Made by a program: the position numbers and the translations under genes. A DNA stretch of 57,913 nt from Sulfurimonas sp. (GTDB taxonomy: Bacteria; Campylobacterota; Campylobacteria; Campylobacterales; Sulfurimonadaceae): NCBI GenBank assembly GCA_027063645.1, contig JAMORK010000043.1, positions 1 to 57,913 of the forward strand, given 5' to 3'. Of the stretch, positions 44,599-51,580 are shown in pieces (position 1 is the stretch's first letter; each line of letters begins with the position of its first letter). The notes beneath the pieces are model-generated. The model was not told where the DNA came from and did not search any database. It was given only the letters and a program-made list of their open reading frames with translations.

Positions 44599-44643
44599 GT
44601 GGGTGTGTTGGGTGGGAATCCAATACAAAGGAATAGCAGTGTT
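44507..44643. repeat. Split inverted complementarity between the small RNA and the peptide translation start
   Basis: 44507-44523 pairs with 44627-44643 through 17 consecutive pairs (two G-U), and 44549-44558 pairs with 44617-44626 through 10 pairs (one G-U). The downstream side (44617-44643) is continuous; the upstream side is interrupted by 25 bases that form their own hairpin. The paired region includes AAAGGA (44627-44632) and the GTG (44639-44641). Confidence 0.85.
44561..44598 (+). terminator. Strong intrinsic terminator of the small RNA
   Basis: AGGGCGACTAGA (44561-44572) is the exact inverse of TCTAGTCGCCCT (44579-44590), with a 6-base loop, followed by eight T's. It is a textbook plus-strand terminator lying between the promoter and the peptide ORF. 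Confidence 0.9.
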
Positions 44644-44701
44644 CAACAAATTAGTAGTAGTCTTTTTAATTATAATGGTGTTCGCACCATCTATAAATTA
44701 A
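44639..44701 (+). CDS. 20-residue hydrophobic peptide, candidate type I toxin
   Basis: A GTG codon, 6 bases after AAAGGA, opens a 20-codon ORF reading MFNKLVVVFLIIMVFA-PSIN and ending in TAA. Its pattern of a short polar start, a run of V/L/I/F and a small polar end resembles the membrane-damaging Ibs and Fst peptides of type I toxin-antitoxin systems. The match is in size and composition, not a proven homology. The translation start is complementary to the upstream small RNA. In-frame GTG codons at 44603 and 44612 could extend it to about 33 or 30 residues, but they lack a ribosome-binding site. No separate promoter is evident. Confidence 0.6.
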   Translation: MFNKLVVVFLIIMVFAPSIN

Positions 44702-44738
44702 ACAAAACAGAGGGATTCGTCACCCCTCTGGCTACTAC
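44654..44738 (+). other. Folded 3' region of the peptide mRNA
   Basis: GTAGTAG (44654-44660, inside the ORF) pairs with CTACTAC (44732-44738). Enclosed are ATGGTG-TTCG-CACCAT (44675-44690), a UUCG-tetraloop hairpin over the end of the ORF, and CAGAGGG...CCCTCTG (44708-44714 with 44724-44730). The last stem is followed only by a weak T-rich stretch and may stop transcription. Heavy folding is common in type I toxin mRNAs. Confidence 0.6.
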
Positions 44739-44756
44739 TTCCTCTTAATTCTCCTA

Positions 44757-44765
44757 TGATATAAT
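44757..44765 (+). promoter_or_regulatory. Extended -10 promoter of the higA-mcrBC operon
   Basis: TG-A-TATAAT at 44757-44765 is an extended -10 box 28 bases before the higA ATG. AAGGA at 44780-44784 is the ribosome-binding site. HigA-type proteins usually bind over their own promoter, so this is a likely operator region. Confidence 0.6.
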
Positions 44766-44793
44766 AGTTTTAGTTATTTAAGGATTATCACTA

Positions 44794-45081
44794 ATGAAAA
44801 TATATAACCCACCGTACCTAGGCGAATTTATAAAAGAGGTTTATTTTGATGAGTTAGGTATCACTGAGAGAGAAGTTGCACAGAAATTAAAAGTAGCACC
44901 ATCTACTCTAAATCGTCTTATAAAAGGTAAAACAAGTCTTTCACCAGAGATGGCTCTTCGTTTATCAATTACACTAGGACATACCCCTGAAAGCTGGCTT
45001 GCTATGCAAGACAATTACAGTCTTTGGGTAGCTCAAAAAGAGTTGAATTTGGATGATGTTGAAGAGTTGGTTTCGGCATGA
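44794..45081 (+). CDS. higA: HigA-family antitoxin-like helix-turn-helix protein (orphan)
   Basis: This 95-residue protein is a HigA/VapI-type XRE regulator: PPYLGEFIKEVYFDELGITEREVAQKLKVAPSTLNRLIKGKTSLSPEMALRLSITLGHTPESWLAMQ covers the whole family pattern, with the helix-turn-helix at about residues 24-60. HigA normally follows and neutralises the HigB mRNA nuclease. No higB ORF is upstream or downstream; the place is taken by the small RNA and peptide unit. It overlaps mcrB by 4 bases (ATGA), so it is probably the regulator of the restriction operon. Confidence 0.85.
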   Translation: MKIYNPPYLGEFIKEVYFDELGITEREVAQKLKVAPSTLNRLIKGKTSLSPEMALRLSITLGHTPESWLAMQDNYSLWVAQKELNLDDVEELVSA

Positions 45082-46808
45082 AGATAAACAACAAAGATTT
45101 ATATTCCAAGTGGATACAAGAACAAGGGAAAAATAGTAGTTATAAAAGATCAATAGAAATATTATCTAAAATTGTTGAACAAGATATTTTTGTTATTGAA
45201 AATACTCATTTTCTTCAAGAATTATATCAAGATTTATTAGATCAACAAAAAAAAGAAAATAGTAAATATTTTCATAAAGATGCACCATCATATGGTAAAG
45301 ATGGGTTTTACTCTGCATCAATTAAGTCATATATAAATTTTTTAAAAAGTAAAGATAAGATATTAGAAAATAATACAGAAGTTAAGAAAAAAGTTATAAC
45401 AACATCATCACTAAATCAAATTCTCTTTGGACCTCCCGGTACAGGGAAAACTTACAATACTATCAATAAAGCATTAGAGATAATAGATAGTAATTTTTAT
45501 GATAGTCATAAAGAAGCTACACCTAAAAATAGGAAAATTTTAAAAGAAAAGTTTGAAGAGCTCAAAGATGCTGGACAGATAGAGTTTGTCACTTTTCATC
45601 AGAGTTATGGGTATGAGGAGTTTGTTGAGGGCTTAAAAGCATCAACTGAAGAGGGACAAATCTCTTACAATGTAGAAGATGGAATTTTTAAAAAATTATC
45701 TGTATCTGCTTTATATGATTCCATAAAATTTAAAGATATACAATCAGAATTGACATATAATGAACTCTATAGCGCACTCGTTGAAAAATATAAACGTAGT
45801 AATTATTTGGAGCTTTTATCTAAAGAACAAAAAACTATAGAAATTAGAGGAATATCAAAAAAGCAAAATTTATATTGTTACCATCAGGAGAGTAGTGTAA
45901 GACACACCGTTGGAAAAGATAGATTAAAAAAACTCTATGATGTATTTAATTCTATAGAAAAACTAGAAAGCCTTTCTCGTTTGCATGAAGAGTTTACAAG
46001 TATTATTGGTGGTGCTAATCAAACAGTGTATTGGACAGTTTTACATGAAATACTTCAAATAAAAAAAGAGCTTCATGGTGAGATAGTTATAGAAGAAGAT
46101 ATTAGCTATGAGATGAAAAAAGAAATTATAGAAACTCAAAAGCAAAAAGAATATAAAAGTGATGCGAAAAAATATATATTAATCATAGACGAAATAAACA
46201 GAGGAAATATCTCAAAAATCTTTGGAGAATTGATCACCCTTATAGAGCCATCTAAACGAATAGATGCAGATGAAGAGATACAAGTACAACTTCCTTACTC
46301 CAATGAGACTTTTGGAGTACCAAAAAATCTTTATATTATTGGTACTATGAATACGGCAGACAGAAGCATAGCATTAATGGATACAGCTCTACGAAGAAGA
46401 TTTGAATTTGTAGAGATGATGCCAAAGAGTGAACTATTAGACTTTGAAGTAGAAGGGATTTATCTAGGGGAGCTTTTAGATGTGATAAATGCTAGAGTAG
46501 AGTATTTGTATGATAGAGATCACACTATAGGACATGCTTATTTTATGGAACTTAATGAACAAAGTACTTTAGAGGAACTTGACATTATTATGAGAAACAA
46601 AATCATCCCTTTATTACAAGAGTATTTTTATGATGATTGGAAGAAAATTTTACTTATTTTAAATAATGGTTTTATACAAGAGCAAAAACAAAACGCGATG
46701 AAAATATTTGAAAGTATAGATGATGAGTATATGGAAGAGGAACATTTTATATATACCATAAAAGATAGTTTCCAAAGAGAGGCTTATGAGAGACTATGTC
46801 ATCTGTAA
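45078..46808 (+). CDS. mcrB: McrB-like AAA+ motor subunit of a type IV restriction system
   Basis: This 576-residue protein has an N-terminal region (1-105) of unknown fold that may read DNA. Walker A is GPPGTGKT at residues 118-125, Walker B is ILIIDEINRGNISKIFGEL near 366-385, and the McrB signature MNTADRSIALMDTALRRRFEF is near 424-444. About 170 residues lie between VEDGIFKKLS and Walker B, including a polar insertion. McrB hydrolyses GTP to drive McrC on DNA carrying modified cytosines. It shares 13 bases with mcrC. The gene is richer in A+T than the neighbouring housekeeping genes, consistent with transfer. Confidence 0.9.
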   Translation: MKINNKDLYSKWIQEQGKNSSYKRSIEILSKIVEQDIFVIENTHFLQELYQDLLDQQKKENSKYFHKDAPSYGKDGFYSASIKSYINFLKSKDKILENNTEVKKKVITTSSLNQILFGPPGTGKTYNTINKALEIIDSNFYDSHKEATPKNRKILKEKFEELKDAGQIEFVTFHQSYGYEEFVEGLKASTEEGQISYNVEDGIFKKLSVSALYDSIKFKDIQSELTYNELYSALVEKYKRSNYLELLSKEQKTIEIRGISKKQNLYCYHQESSVRHTVGKDRLKKLYDVFNSIEKLESLSRLHEEFTSIIGGANQTVYWTVLHEILQIKKELHGEIVIEEDISYEMKKEIIETQKQKEYKSDAKKYILIIDEINRGNISKIFGELITLIEPSKRIDADEEIQVQLPYSNETFGVPKNLYIIGTMNTADRSIALMDTALRRRFEFVEMMPKSELLDFEVEGIYLGELLDVINARVEYLYDRDHTIGHAYFMELNEQSTLEELDIIMRNKIIPLLQEYFYDDWKKILLILNNGFIQEQKQNAMKIFESIDDEYMEEEHFIYTIKDSFQREAYERLCHL

Positions 46809-48025
46809 TCACTCTTAAAGAGTATGAGTTCTTATATTTTAAGGAAGGAGAGATTAGTAATACAAAGGCTCACTATATAGAGGAGAAGAATTTTTTAGAA
46901 CTAGAAAAATTTGTTTTAGCTAATGAAGAGAGTAATCATTATCTCAAACTTAGTTCTAAAAAGGGTTTTGGTAAAATTCTACAGGCTCAAAACTATGTAG
47001 GTGTCATACAAACAAAAGATGGCACAAACATTGAAATAGTTCCCAAAATAAAAGATATAAGCATAGAAGAATCAAAAGAGATTCTTTTAAAGATGCTCAA
47101 AACCTTAAAAAAATCCCCCTTTAGGCATTTTAATAGTGCATATCTTAAAAGTTCTAAATTACCTTTATTTGAAATATTTATAAGTATGTTTTTAGAAGAA
47201 CTCTCTGTGCTAATTCGTAAAGGAATAAAAAGTGATTACATACAAAAAGAGGAGAATCTTCATTTTTTAAAAGGAAAACTTCAAATCTCTAAGCAGATAC
47301 AACACAATAGTATTCATAAAGAAAAGTTTTTTGTAGAGTATGAAGAGTTTAGTAATGATAGAGTAGAAAATAGACTTATAAAAACATGCCTAAAATATCT
47401 TTATAACAAATCAACACTTAATAAAAATCAGCAAAAAATTCGTGAATTTCTTTTTGTCTTTGATACTATTGGAGTAAGTCATACTCCCAAAAATGATTTT
47501 AAAAATTTAAAACTCAATAGGCAAATGAAAGAGTATGAATCGGTACTTATATATGCAAAAATATTTTTATATGGAAATTCTTTTGCACCCCACAAGGGCT
47601 CAGACTTAGTATTTACTCTTCTTTTTGATATGAATCTGTTGTTTGAATCGTATGTTGGAATGTATCTTAAGAAAAAAGGCTTGGATGTAGAATTACAAGA
47701 TAAAGGAAAGTATCTTGTAGAATCTCATAATAAGTTTGCGCTTAAGCCAGATATTGTAATAAATAAAGGGACAGATAAAGAGCTAATTGCTGATACAAAG
47801 TATAAAAATATATCTTCAACAAAAGATATTAGTCAATCCGATATGTACCAACTTTATGCTTATGGTACAAAGTACAAACAAACTTCACAGCTCTATTTGA
47901 TTTATCCAAAAAATGATGATTCTTTTTCTCAACACTATAGCTACATAGAAGATGAGCTTCATTTAGATATTTTGTTTTTTGATCTTACTTTAGGATTTGA
48001 TCAAGAGATAGGTTTAGTTATTTAA
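46796..48025 (+). CDS. mcrC: McrC-like endonuclease subunit
   Basis: This 409-residue McrC starts inside the end of mcrB. The N-terminal part binds McrB and stimulates its hydrolysis. The C-terminal part carries a PD-(D/E)xK nuclease core with KPDIVI, then LIADTKYKN (about residues 322-345) and DMYQLYAYGTKY. It cuts DNA after translocation by McrB. The gene converges on a cytochrome gene with an 8-base overlap, which marks the end of the restriction operon. Confidence 0.9.
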   Translation: MSSVITLKEYEFLYFKEGEISNTKAHYIEEKNFLELEKFVLANEESNHYLKLSSKKGFGKILQAQNYVGVIQTKDGTNIEIVPKIKDISIEESKEILLKMLKTLKKSPFRHFNSAYLKSSKLPLFEIFISMFLEELSVLIRKGIKSDYIQKEENLHFLKGKLQISKQIQHNSIHKEKFFVEYEEFSNDRVENRLIKTCLKYLYNKSTLNKNQQKIREFLFVFDTIGVSHTPKNDFKNLKLNRQMKEYESVLIYAKIFLYGNSFAPHKGSDLVFTLLFDMNLLFESYVGMYLKKKGLDVELQDKGKYLVESHNKFALKPDIVINKGTDKELIADTKYKNISSTKDISQSDMYQLYAYGTKYKQTSQLYLIYPKNDDSFSQHYSYIEDELHLDILFFDLTLGFDQEIGLVI

Positions 48026-48305
48026 CTTCTTTAAACTTATAATACTTGTTATTTAAGTAGTGAACCACCTCTTTTGTTTCTTCATCAAACCAGGCAGTGT
48101 TTGTGTTTATTGCACAGGCATTGACACTTTTTTGCAGTTTTGGAAAAGAGCTTACTTTATTTGCTTTAGGTTTAAAATGAGTGCTACTGTGACACCGCAT
48201 ACATTTGGCATCATTAAAAAGCTGTGCTCCATTTTCATCTTCAGAAGAGAATAAAGTGCTAACTAAAAGCATTGTTGAAACTGCTAGTGATTGAATTAGA
48301 TGCAT
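48018..48305 (-). CDS. Small periplasmic monoheme cytochrome c
   Basis: This 95-residue protein has a signal peptide (MHLIQSLAVSTMLLVSTLFSS), one heme motif CMRCH (residues 35-39) after GAQLFNDAK, and HYLNNKYYKF at the C-terminus, but no obvious methionine ligand. It is a plausible electron carrier in the periplasm. It is transcribed toward mcrC and overlaps it by 8 bases. Confidence 0.83.
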   Translation of the reverse strand: MHLIQSLAVSTMLLVSTLFSSEDENGAQLFNDAKCMRCHSSTHFKPKANKVSSFPKLQKSVNACAINTNTAWFDEETKEVVHYLNNKYYKFKEVK

Positions 48306-48416
48306 AGTATCACCCCTTTTATAGTTTAGTCAAGTATAACAATTATTTATAAAACGACTCTTAAGGTTTTTTTCTTAATTTAAGTCTCAAAGGATACAAT
48401 TATAGAAAAGATAAAA

Positions 48417-48746
48417 ATGAGTAGAGAAAAAGGAAACATCGCAGAGGCAAAAGCAGTTGCCTATCTACAAGAAAATGGATATATGCTTGTGGAGCAAAAC
48501 TTTTACAGCCGTTTTGGTGAGATAGATATCATCGCCATAAAAGAGGATACACTCCATTTCATTGAAGTGAAAAGTGGAGTAGATTATGAGAGTGCTTTGC
48601 AAAATATCACCCGTACAAAACTCTCTCGTATCATTAAAACTCTCAATGTTTACCTGAAAAAGAATGCTTTAGATGTATCGTATTGTGTAGATGCAATTCT
48701 TGTGAGTGAAGATGAGATTGAAATGGTGGAAAATATTACTTTGTAA
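48417..48746 (+). CDS. yraN: YraN (UPF0102) nuclease-fold protein
   Basis: This 109-residue protein has the UPF0102 pattern: REKGNIAEAKAVAYLQENGYMLVEQNFYSRFGEIDIIAIKEDTLHFIEVKSG, in which E/D...E-V-K forms a PD-(D/E)xK-like core. Its function is not settled. I recall the C. jejuni homologue lying next to hom, whereas here about 6.8 kb (41551-48305) separates them. Confidence 0.92.
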   Translation: MSREKGNIAEAKAVAYLQENGYMLVEQNFYSRFGEIDIIAIKEDTLHFIEVKSGVDYESALQNITRTKLSRIIKTLNVYLKKNALDVSYCVDAILVSEDEIEMVENITL

Positions 48747-48781
48747 TGCTATAATCTTACTAATAATTTAGGGAGATTTTT

Positions 48782-50197
48782 ATGCAAGCAAAAATATTTT
48801 TCGGCTCTCAAGAAGCGACAAAAGAGAATCTAAGTGAGAGACAATCTCCTTACAATGGGGACGTAGTTTCAACTGCACCTGTATGTGATGCGGCAGATAC
48901 TAAAAAAGCACTCCGTATTGCACAAAACGCGACAAAAGCAGCACGAGCATCTACTTTGGCACAAAGATGTAACTGGCTTTTAGATGTTGCAGCAAAACTC
49001 AAAGAGCAAAAAGAGGATATAGCAAAAACAATCACTGATGAGGTTGGTAAGCCTATAGCTTTTGCTCGTGTTGAGGTTGAGCGTTGTATTGAAACGATCA
49101 CTTTATCTGCAGAGACGATGCGTACTATGCATGGTGAGACGATAAATACAGATGCAATGAACTCAGGTAAAAAGACCATAAGCTTTTTTCGTCGTGAGCC
49201 TGTAGGTGTTGTTGCAGCTATTACCCCTTTTAATTTTCCACTCAATCTTGTAGCACATAAACTAGGGCCTGCACTTGTAGCTGGAAACACAGTGGTACTC
49301 AAACCGACACCAGAAGCACCACTTACAGCATACAAGTTTGCAAAGCTTTTTGTCGAGAGTGAGTATGCTATCAAAGATGCACTTAGTGTTGTTTATGGAG
49401 ATGCTGAGGTTGGTTCAGCACTTATTACTTCAGAGATTCCACGTGTTATCTCTTTTACTGGCTCTGTCCCAGTTGGTGAGATTATTACAAAAAATGCAGG
49501 GATTAAAAAGGTTGGTTTAGAGCTTGGAGGAAATGCAGCAACCTTTGTTGAGAAATCTGCTGATTTAGCTCTTGCAGCACAAAGATGTGCCCTTGGTGCC
49601 TTTGTAAACTCGGGACAGGTTTGTATCTCTCTGCAACGTATCTATGTGCAAGCTGAAGTGTATGATGAGTTTGCTTCTCTTATGGCAGAGGAGACAAAAA
49701 AACTTAAAGTGGGAAGCCCTTATGATGATGAAACTTTTATGGGACCACTTATAGATGATGAAGCAGCAAGTCGTGCTATGGGTTGGGTTGAATCTGCCAT
49801 AGAAGAGGGTGCAAAACCACTTCTTCCTCCACATAGAGAAGGGAGAATGTTCCACCCTTGTGTGATGGCAAATGTAACTGATGATATGGCCATAGTTTGT
49901 GAAGAGGTTTTTGCTCCGATAGTCTCACTTGTAAAAGTGAGTGATTTTGATGATGCACTTCCACGTATGAACAACTCCCCTTATGGGCTACAGTTTTCAG
50001 TTTTTACTAATGATCTAAGTATTACAAATCGTGCTATCGATGATCTTGATGCTGGTGGGATTGTCATCAACGATATGCCGACACTTCGTTTTGATATACA
50101 ACCTTATGGTGGTGTAAAACTTAGTGGAGTTGGGCGTGAAGGTCCCCGTTTTGCTATAGAGGAGATGACTGAGATAAAATCAGTTGTGATTTGTTAG
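48782..50197 (+). CDS. NAD(P)-dependent aldehyde dehydrogenase
   Basis: This 471-residue ALDH has ITPFNFPLNLVAHKLGPALVAGNTVVLKPTPEAP, the catalytic glutamate in LELGGNAA, the catalytic cysteine in FVNSGQVCISLQRIYV, and EEVFAPIVSL near the end. The closest subfamilies by eye are GapN-like and lactaldehyde or succinate-semialdehyde dehydrogenases; the aldehyde oxidised cannot be told. The DUF523 gene starts 1 base after its stop. Confidence 0.9.
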   Translation: MQAKIFFGSQEATKENLSERQSPYNGDVVSTAPVCDAADTKKALRIAQNATKAARASTLAQRCNWLLDVAAKLKEQKEDIAKTITDEVGKPIAFARVEVERCIETITLSAETMRTMHGETINTDAMNSGKKTISFFRREPVGVVAAITPFNFPLNLVAHKLGPALVAGNTVVLKPTPEAPLTAYKFAKLFVESEYAIKDALSVVYGDAEVGSALITSEIPRVISFTGSVPVGEIITKNAGIKKVGLELGGNAATFVEKSADLALAAQRCALGAFVNSGQVCISLQRIYVQAEVYDEFASLMAEETKKLKVGSPYDDETFMGPLIDDEAASRAMGWVESAIEEGAKPLLPPHREGRMFHPCVMANVTDDMAIVCEEVFAPIVSLVKVSDFDDALPRMNNSPYGLQFSVFTNDLSITNRAIDDLDAGGIVINDMPTLRFDIQPYGGVKLSGVGREGPRFAIEEMTEIKSVVIC

Positions 50198-50198
50198 A

Positions 50199-50657
50199 GT
50201 GTCTCGTAAAAAGGTCATCATCTCTGCTTGTCTTCTTGGCGAAACTTGTCGCTACGATGGTAAAACAAAAGAGGTAAACGAAGTACTAGAGGCTTTTAGT
50301 GAGTATGAGGTTATCCCTTTTTGTCCTGAAGCACCCCTTTTTGGAACGCCACGGGAGAGAATCTCTGTAGTTCAAGTGGGTGAACAACAAAGAATCATTA
50401 CTGATGAGACACAAAAAGATGTAACACAAAAATTAGTAGATGAGATAGAGGCTTTTTATAATAAATATCCCGATGTTGATGCCATAGTGTTGAAGTCTAA
50501 AAGTCCCTCTTGTGGAAATGGGACAACACCTATTTTAGATGAAAAAAAAGAAAAAATTGGTTTTGGTGATGGAATTGCAGCAAAGATTTTAAAAAGAAGA
50601 TACCCAAACATCCCTATAAGGGATGAGTTGGATTATTTGAAAAGTGAAGTGAAGTAA
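50199..50657 (+). CDS. DUF523 family protein
   Basis: This 152-residue protein starts at a GTG right after the aldehyde dehydrogenase. It shows the DUF523 features VIISACLLGETCRYDGK, PFCPEAPLFGTPRERI and LKSKSPSCGNG, with conserved cysteines that may bind a cluster or metal; homologues are related to thiouridine desulfidase-type proteins. The end overlaps the convergent exported protein gene by 25 bases. Confidence 0.87.
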   Translation: MSRKKVIISACLLGETCRYDGKTKEVNEVLEAFSEYEVIPFCPEAPLFGTPRERISVVQVGEQQRIITDETQKDVTQKLVDEIEAFYNKYPDVDAIVLKSKSPSCGNGTTPILDEKKEKIGFGDGIAAKILKRRYPNIPIRDELDYLKSEVK

Positions 50658-51433
50658 TCTTCGATATCTCCAGGAGTTCCTGAGATCCCCATAAAGTCAC
50701 CCATACTAAGTTTAGGATAAGCAATAGCTAGTGCATACTTTGGATGCATAATCTTTGCTTCATCCCCTTGAATAAGTACCATGTATGGTAAAAAAGCGGT
50801 GTGTTTCTCCCCTTTAATTGCACTAATATAAGATTTTTCCCCATTTTCAGTTGGCATTGCAACACCTACTACGGTAGCATCTCCAACCTGAAGTGTAAAC
50901 ACAACATTGTCTCCAGCATTTTTTTGAAGTTTTGCAAGAAGGTCATCCCCTTGTGCTACTTCAATCATATCTTCATAATAAGGCATACCCATCATAAAGT
51001 GATACCCTGCAATGTCATCATCCTCAAGTGTATCTTCACTCCCTTTGAGTTCTCCAAAAGTTTTTGTAAGTTTAGAATTAATTCTTTTTGCATTGTCTGC
51101 ATTGAAATCATCTTGAAGATAAGCAGATAAAAAATACTCAGGGTTTGTAAGAACAAGTGTATTATTTGTTGTATCTACAAGTACTTTTTGCACTCCAGCA
51201 AATCCTCTGTCTTTTGTTGATGCACCTTTTTTAAGTGTTGGACAAGTGTAAACAATTACATGGTAGTTAGGATCTTGCATAGCATCGTATTCCCCTACAA
51301 TAGTAAAACCATTTGTAGCAAGAGCATTTTTAGTACTTGGGGTATCTTGATAAGTAGCATATTCATAAGTGCTTATATCTGCTCCAAATACAGATGAGAG
51401 TAAGGCTAAAAGCCCTAAAAGTATTTTTTTCAT
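50633..51433 (-). CDS. Exported hypothetical protein
   Basis: This 266-residue protein has a signal peptide (MKKILLGLLALLSSVFGA). I chose the ATG at 51433, 5 bases after AAAGGA, over an in-frame ATG at 51457 that would put eight polar residues before the signal. The first part (STKNALATNGFTIVGEYDAMQDPNYHVIVYTCPTLKK) weakly recalls DUF302. The rest is acidic without motifs. It diverges from alaS. Confidence 0.7.
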   Translation of the reverse strand: MKKILLGLLALLSSVFGADISTYEYATYQDTPSTKNALATNGFTIVGEYDAMQDPNYHVIVYTCPTLKKGASTKDRGFAGVQKVLVDTTNNTLVLTNPEYFLSAYLQDDFNADNAKRINSKLTKTFGELKGSEDTLEDDDIAGYHFMMGMPYYEDMIEVAQGDDLLAKLQKNAGDNVVFTLQVGDATVVGVAMPTENGEKSYISAIKGEKHTAFLPYMVLIQGDEAKIMHPKYALAIAYPKLSMGDFMGISGTPGDIEDYFTSLFK

Positions 51434-51580
51434 AGTGTTCCTTTTGTTTTGATACATTATAATTAATTATATTTCTTGTGTCAATATTTTACTCTAACAA
51501 ACGATTATTCTTTTTTATTGAGTAGATTTTCAACACTTTTTAGATATAATCGCGCAATTTTATATAAGAGATGTATAGCT

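Noticed and set aside
44500-44645. 6S RNA, SRP RNA or another known housekeeping RNA at this locus
   Set aside because: The long closing stem suggested 6S RNA, but there is no symmetric central bubble, and the terminator with eight T's sits in the middle of the supposed RNA. SRP and RNase P signature sequences are absent.
44419-44649. Minus-strand ORF of 76 residues across the small RNA locus
   Set aside because: It starts at a TTG without a ribosome-binding site, runs through the terminator stem and into the formate dehydrogenase gene, and its A/T-run codons look accidental. The plus-strand signals explain the region better.
44200-44800. Insertion-sequence end or HEARO/IS605-type structured element
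   Set aside because: The hairpins recalled IS605-type ends, but there is no transposase or HNH/TnpB ORF, no target duplication and the structures are explained by a promoter, terminator and translation-start pairing.
48850-49374. Minus-strand ORF of 174 residues inside the aldehyde dehydrogenase gene
   Set aside because: Long but serine/alanine-rich and low in complexity, exactly mirroring conserved ALDH codons; a typical long shadow frame.
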